A DNA stretch of 64,000 nucleotides from JAZKBN01 sp040388605 (GTDB taxonomy: Bacteria; Bacteroidota; Bacteroidia; Cytophagales; Flexibacteraceae), in NCBI GenBank assembly GCA_040388605.1, contig JAZKBN010000052.1:30774-94773 (forward strand), written 5' to 3'. A program made the translations under genes and the position numbers. Below the pieces are notes generated by a model, which worked only from the letters and a program-made list of their open reading frames with translations, did not search any database and was not told the origin of the DNA. Shown piece by piece: positions 62,253-64,000 of the stretch. The first letter of the stretch is position 1; each line of letters opens with the position of its first letter.

Positions 62253-62482
62253 TCAATCAATATTTTGTTCAATTACTGCAATTCGCTTTGAAACTAACCT
62301 CATAAAATGACCATGATCTATTGATAGAGACGATGTATAGAGTTCCATCCGTTCCTTATTAAATCTTTCATGTATTCCATATAATTCGGCTGCATATGAT
62401 TGTTCCATTTGCCCGGGACCCAAATTATTGATTCGAGTTGATTTTGATTCATAGTTATGGTAAAACATATAGAATTCATTTA
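62253..62482 (-). pseudogene. 3' part of a membrane/coiled-coil gene split by an IS5 element
   Basis: This is the downstream segment of the gene whose 5' part is at 63367-63871. It carries the last 75 codons, from NEFYMFYHNYESKSTRINN to the stop at 62253-62255. It continues the 5' part in frame once the element and one copy of the TTA duplication are removed: ...ADRFV joins NEFYMFYHNY. On its own the segment could be read from an ATG at 62468 as a 71-residue peptide, but that is unlikely to be a natural start. Confidence 0.8.
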
Positions 62483-63366
62483 GAGCATGTTTTGATTTTG
62501 GTTACCGGCTCTAAACGGCACTAAAAAGGGAATCTGTACGTAATTTTAGGTATCGACACTTAAAATTATGGCTGCGGAATACGAAGAACTTACAGATTCC
62601 CAATGGGAAATTATCAGCCCTTTTCTGAATATCCAAAGAAAGCGTAAAAATTCTCTTCGGATGGTCGTAAATGTATTGTTGTATCTGGGCCGTGCCGGTG
62701 TGCAATGGCGTAACCTTAAGGTGTGTACTAAGCTGAAATGGCAAAGTGTATACTATTATTACTACCGTTGGAGCAGAGACGGCACTATAGAATATATTAA
62801 TGCCATGCTTAATTGCCATGTGCGCGAGTTGGCTGGCAGAGAAAGCACGCCAAGTCTGTGCTGTGTTGATTCTCAATCAGTTAAAGCTGCACCGATGATA
62901 AATGAAGAAAAGGGGCTTGACGGTAATAAGAAGATAAACGGCAGAAAGCGCCAGGTGCTCACCGATACCCTTGGCCTTATTTGGTCGGCATATGTACATG
63001 CGGCAAATGAGCACGACAGTAAAGCCGGATGCATACTGCTTGAGAGAGCCACAGACTGCTTTTATCGCATGAAAAAGATTTTAGTGTATGCCGGATATAA
63101 GGGTGACTTTATAACCAAAGCAGAAAGTGAATTCGGTTTTGAAACAGAAATAGGTTCAAGGCCTCCAAGCGAAAAAGGCTTCGTTCCTATAAAAACCAGA
63201 TGGGTAATAGAACGAACATTCGGTTGGCTTAATTTCTACAGGAGATTGTCCAAAGACTTCGAAAAGACCACAAAATCGGCGGAATCTATGCTGTATTTGG
63301 CAAACTGGACTATATGCCTGAACAGAATTGCCTCATAATCAGATAATTAAAAATCAAGACATGTTC
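62483..63366 (+). mobile_element. IS5-family insertion sequence (IS1031-like), complete
   Basis: Left end GAGCATGTTTTGATTTT (62483-62499) and right end (complement of 63350-63366, GAACATGTCTTGATTTT) are inverted repeats matching at 15 of 17 positions. A TTA duplication flanks the element at 62480-62482 and 63367-63369, the 3-bp TNA target duplication known for the IS1031 group. The 884-bp element contains one intact transposase gene. Matching flanks, an intact gene and a re-joinable host frame indicate a recent insertion. Confidence 0.88.
62568..63338 (+). CDS. IS5-family transposase
   Basis: This 256-residue DDE transposase begins EYEELTDSQWEIISPFL, the DUF4096-type N-terminal domain, with GVQWRNLKV. 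The catalytic triad is visible as D in LCCVDSQSVKA, D in HAANEHDSKAG, and E in RWVIERTFGWLNFYRRL. The frame is intact from ATG 62568 to a stop at 63336-63338, 28 bp before the right inverted repeat. No frameshift is needed, unlike some IS427-group members. It is probably functional. Confidence 0.93.
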   Translation: MAAEYEELTDSQWEIISPFLNIQRKRKNSLRMVVNVLLYLGRAGVQWRNLKVCTKLKWQSVYYYYYRWSRDGTIEYINAMLNCHVRELAGRESTPSLCCVDSQSVKAAPMINEEKGLDGNKKINGRKRQVLTDTLGLIWSAYVHAANEHDSKAGCILLERATDCFYRMKKILVYAGYKGDFITKAESEFGFETEIGSRPPSEKGFVPIKTRWVIERTFGWLNFYRRLSKDFEKTTKSAESMLYLANWTICLNRIAS

Positions 63367-63871
63367 TTACAAACCTATCCGCTATATCCACATATAAAAC
63401 AATTCCCTTCTCTAGTTTTAAAATCGTATCCAATATTTCCTTATCATGCATAAAAAGCATTACGTGAGCTTTTGCTATATCACAATCATAAAACAACTGT
63501 GAAAATCCTTTTAGATTTGCCTTGGCCTCTTGATAATTATGTTCACTATAATGAATTAAATCAAACCTTGCATGGGCAAATATTAATGCTGAAAGGTTTT
63601 TATTGAAAACGATTAAAGCTTCTCTTTCAGCGTTCTTAAAATTGACACCAATCTGATTTTTAAAAGACAATTGCGCTTTAACCTCTTCCATTTCTTTAGA
63701 AAACCCAATACGCACTTTTTCAACTTCAAAAGTTATCTTAGATACTTCCTCAATAGTTGCAAGGTTCTTTGCCTTTTCACCCAAATAAGTCTTCAAAACC
63801 AAGCCCACTATCCCACCAAAAACCCCAAACCCAACAGTAGTATAGCCCAAATATGTAATAAACTCCTTCAT
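63367..63871 (-). pseudogene. 5' part of a membrane/coiled-coil gene split by an IS5 element
   Basis: From ATG 63871 the frame encodes an N-terminal membrane helix (TTVGFGVFGGIVGLVLKTYL), then a charged coiled coil (NLATIEEVSKITFEVEKVRI and on to residue 70) and a helical domain containing HARFDLIHYSEHNYQEAKA. The original reading frame stops being host sequence after ADRFV at 63367. The IS end then adds RTCLDF and a stop. Together with 62253-62482 the original protein would have 243 residues. This N-terminal-helix plus coiled-coil layout is frequent among uncharacterised accessory genes; the function is unknown. Confidence 0.8.
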
Positions 63872-63945
63872 AAAACTACTGTTAGGGCATAAAGTTAATA
63901 ACTAAATAGGTATTGATTGTTCGATCACTTGTATACAGTAATTAA

Positions 63946-64000
63946 TGTCTGGTCCTAAAAAAAGTTGACCGGATTTAGAAAGTAAAGATTGAAGATTTTA
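63946..64000 (+). mobile_element. Possible left end of another insertion sequence (cut by window edge)
   Basis: The run TGTCTGGTCCTAAAAAAAG followed by TTGACCGG resembles terminal repeats of IS3-family elements, which commonly begin TG and carry a CCnnAAAAAGTTGAC-type block. No transposase is visible before the edge, so this is only a suggestion. Confidence 0.25.

Overview
The window reads as a chromosomal stretch from a free-living member of the Bacteroidota, most likely in or near the Chitinophagales/Sphingobacteriales. Four things point there. Five large secreted proteins end in type IX secretion (T9SS) type-A sorting domains. Promoters carry the Bacteroidota -7 box TAnnTTTG. Gene starts lack Shine-Dalgarno sequences. 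The housekeeping set (TypA, MtaB, a Bacteroidota-type MraY with an insert, FeoA/FeoB) fits the phylum. I saw no rRNA, tRNA or CRISPR array.

Layout. 0-4.1 kb: the tail of an AraC regulator, two TM2-domain lipoproteins with a decayed third copy between them, and a solitary arginine deiminase. 4.1-11 kb: type II NADH dehydrogenase, a BioF-type synthase, an acyltransferase whose 3' end is overwritten by a 256-bp MITE-like element, two secreted proteins of unknown function and a hexapeptide acetyltransferase. 11-14 kb: ferrous iron uptake (feoA, feoB). 14-21.4 kb (minus strand): SH3 protein, TlpA-like lipoprotein without the CXXC, YvlD-like membrane protein, mgtE, rsmA, and an AT-richer pair (small protein plus EEP-fold nuclease/phosphatase). 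21.6-24.1 kb: ABC exporter pair and an NmrA-like oxidoreductase. 24.2-28.3 kb: the Ku/LigD end-joining genes, separated by a tandem repeat and a cloverleaf-like multi-hairpin element. 28.5-30.3 kb: pepP-dut operon.

30.5-55 kb alternates T9SS cargo (NHL propeller, an unclassified protein, a 1423-residue delta-60/Ig protein, a beta-helix protein, a second propeller-like protein) with core genes: a TSUP permease, a DUF1573/OmpA-like protein, an isolated mraY, mtaB, nth, an OprB-type porin and a GH13 branching-enzyme-like protein. 55-61.7 kb: typA, three unrecognised proteins and a TPR sensor histidine kinase. 61.7-64 kb is AT-rich accessory DNA. There an intact IS5-family element has split a membrane/coiled-coil gene; removing the element and one copy of its 3-bp target duplication restores a single 243-codon frame. 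Another insertion-sequence end may begin at the right edge.

Most genes work independently. The clear functional units are feoA-feoB, Ku-LigD, pepP-dut and the ABC pair. I did not find a convincing new multi-gene system. The most interesting unexplained items are the nested-hairpin elements at 24.2 and 27.4 kb, the MITE, the IS-split gene, the AT-rich EEP pair, and a set of promoters so close to their start codons that they imply leaderless mRNAs.
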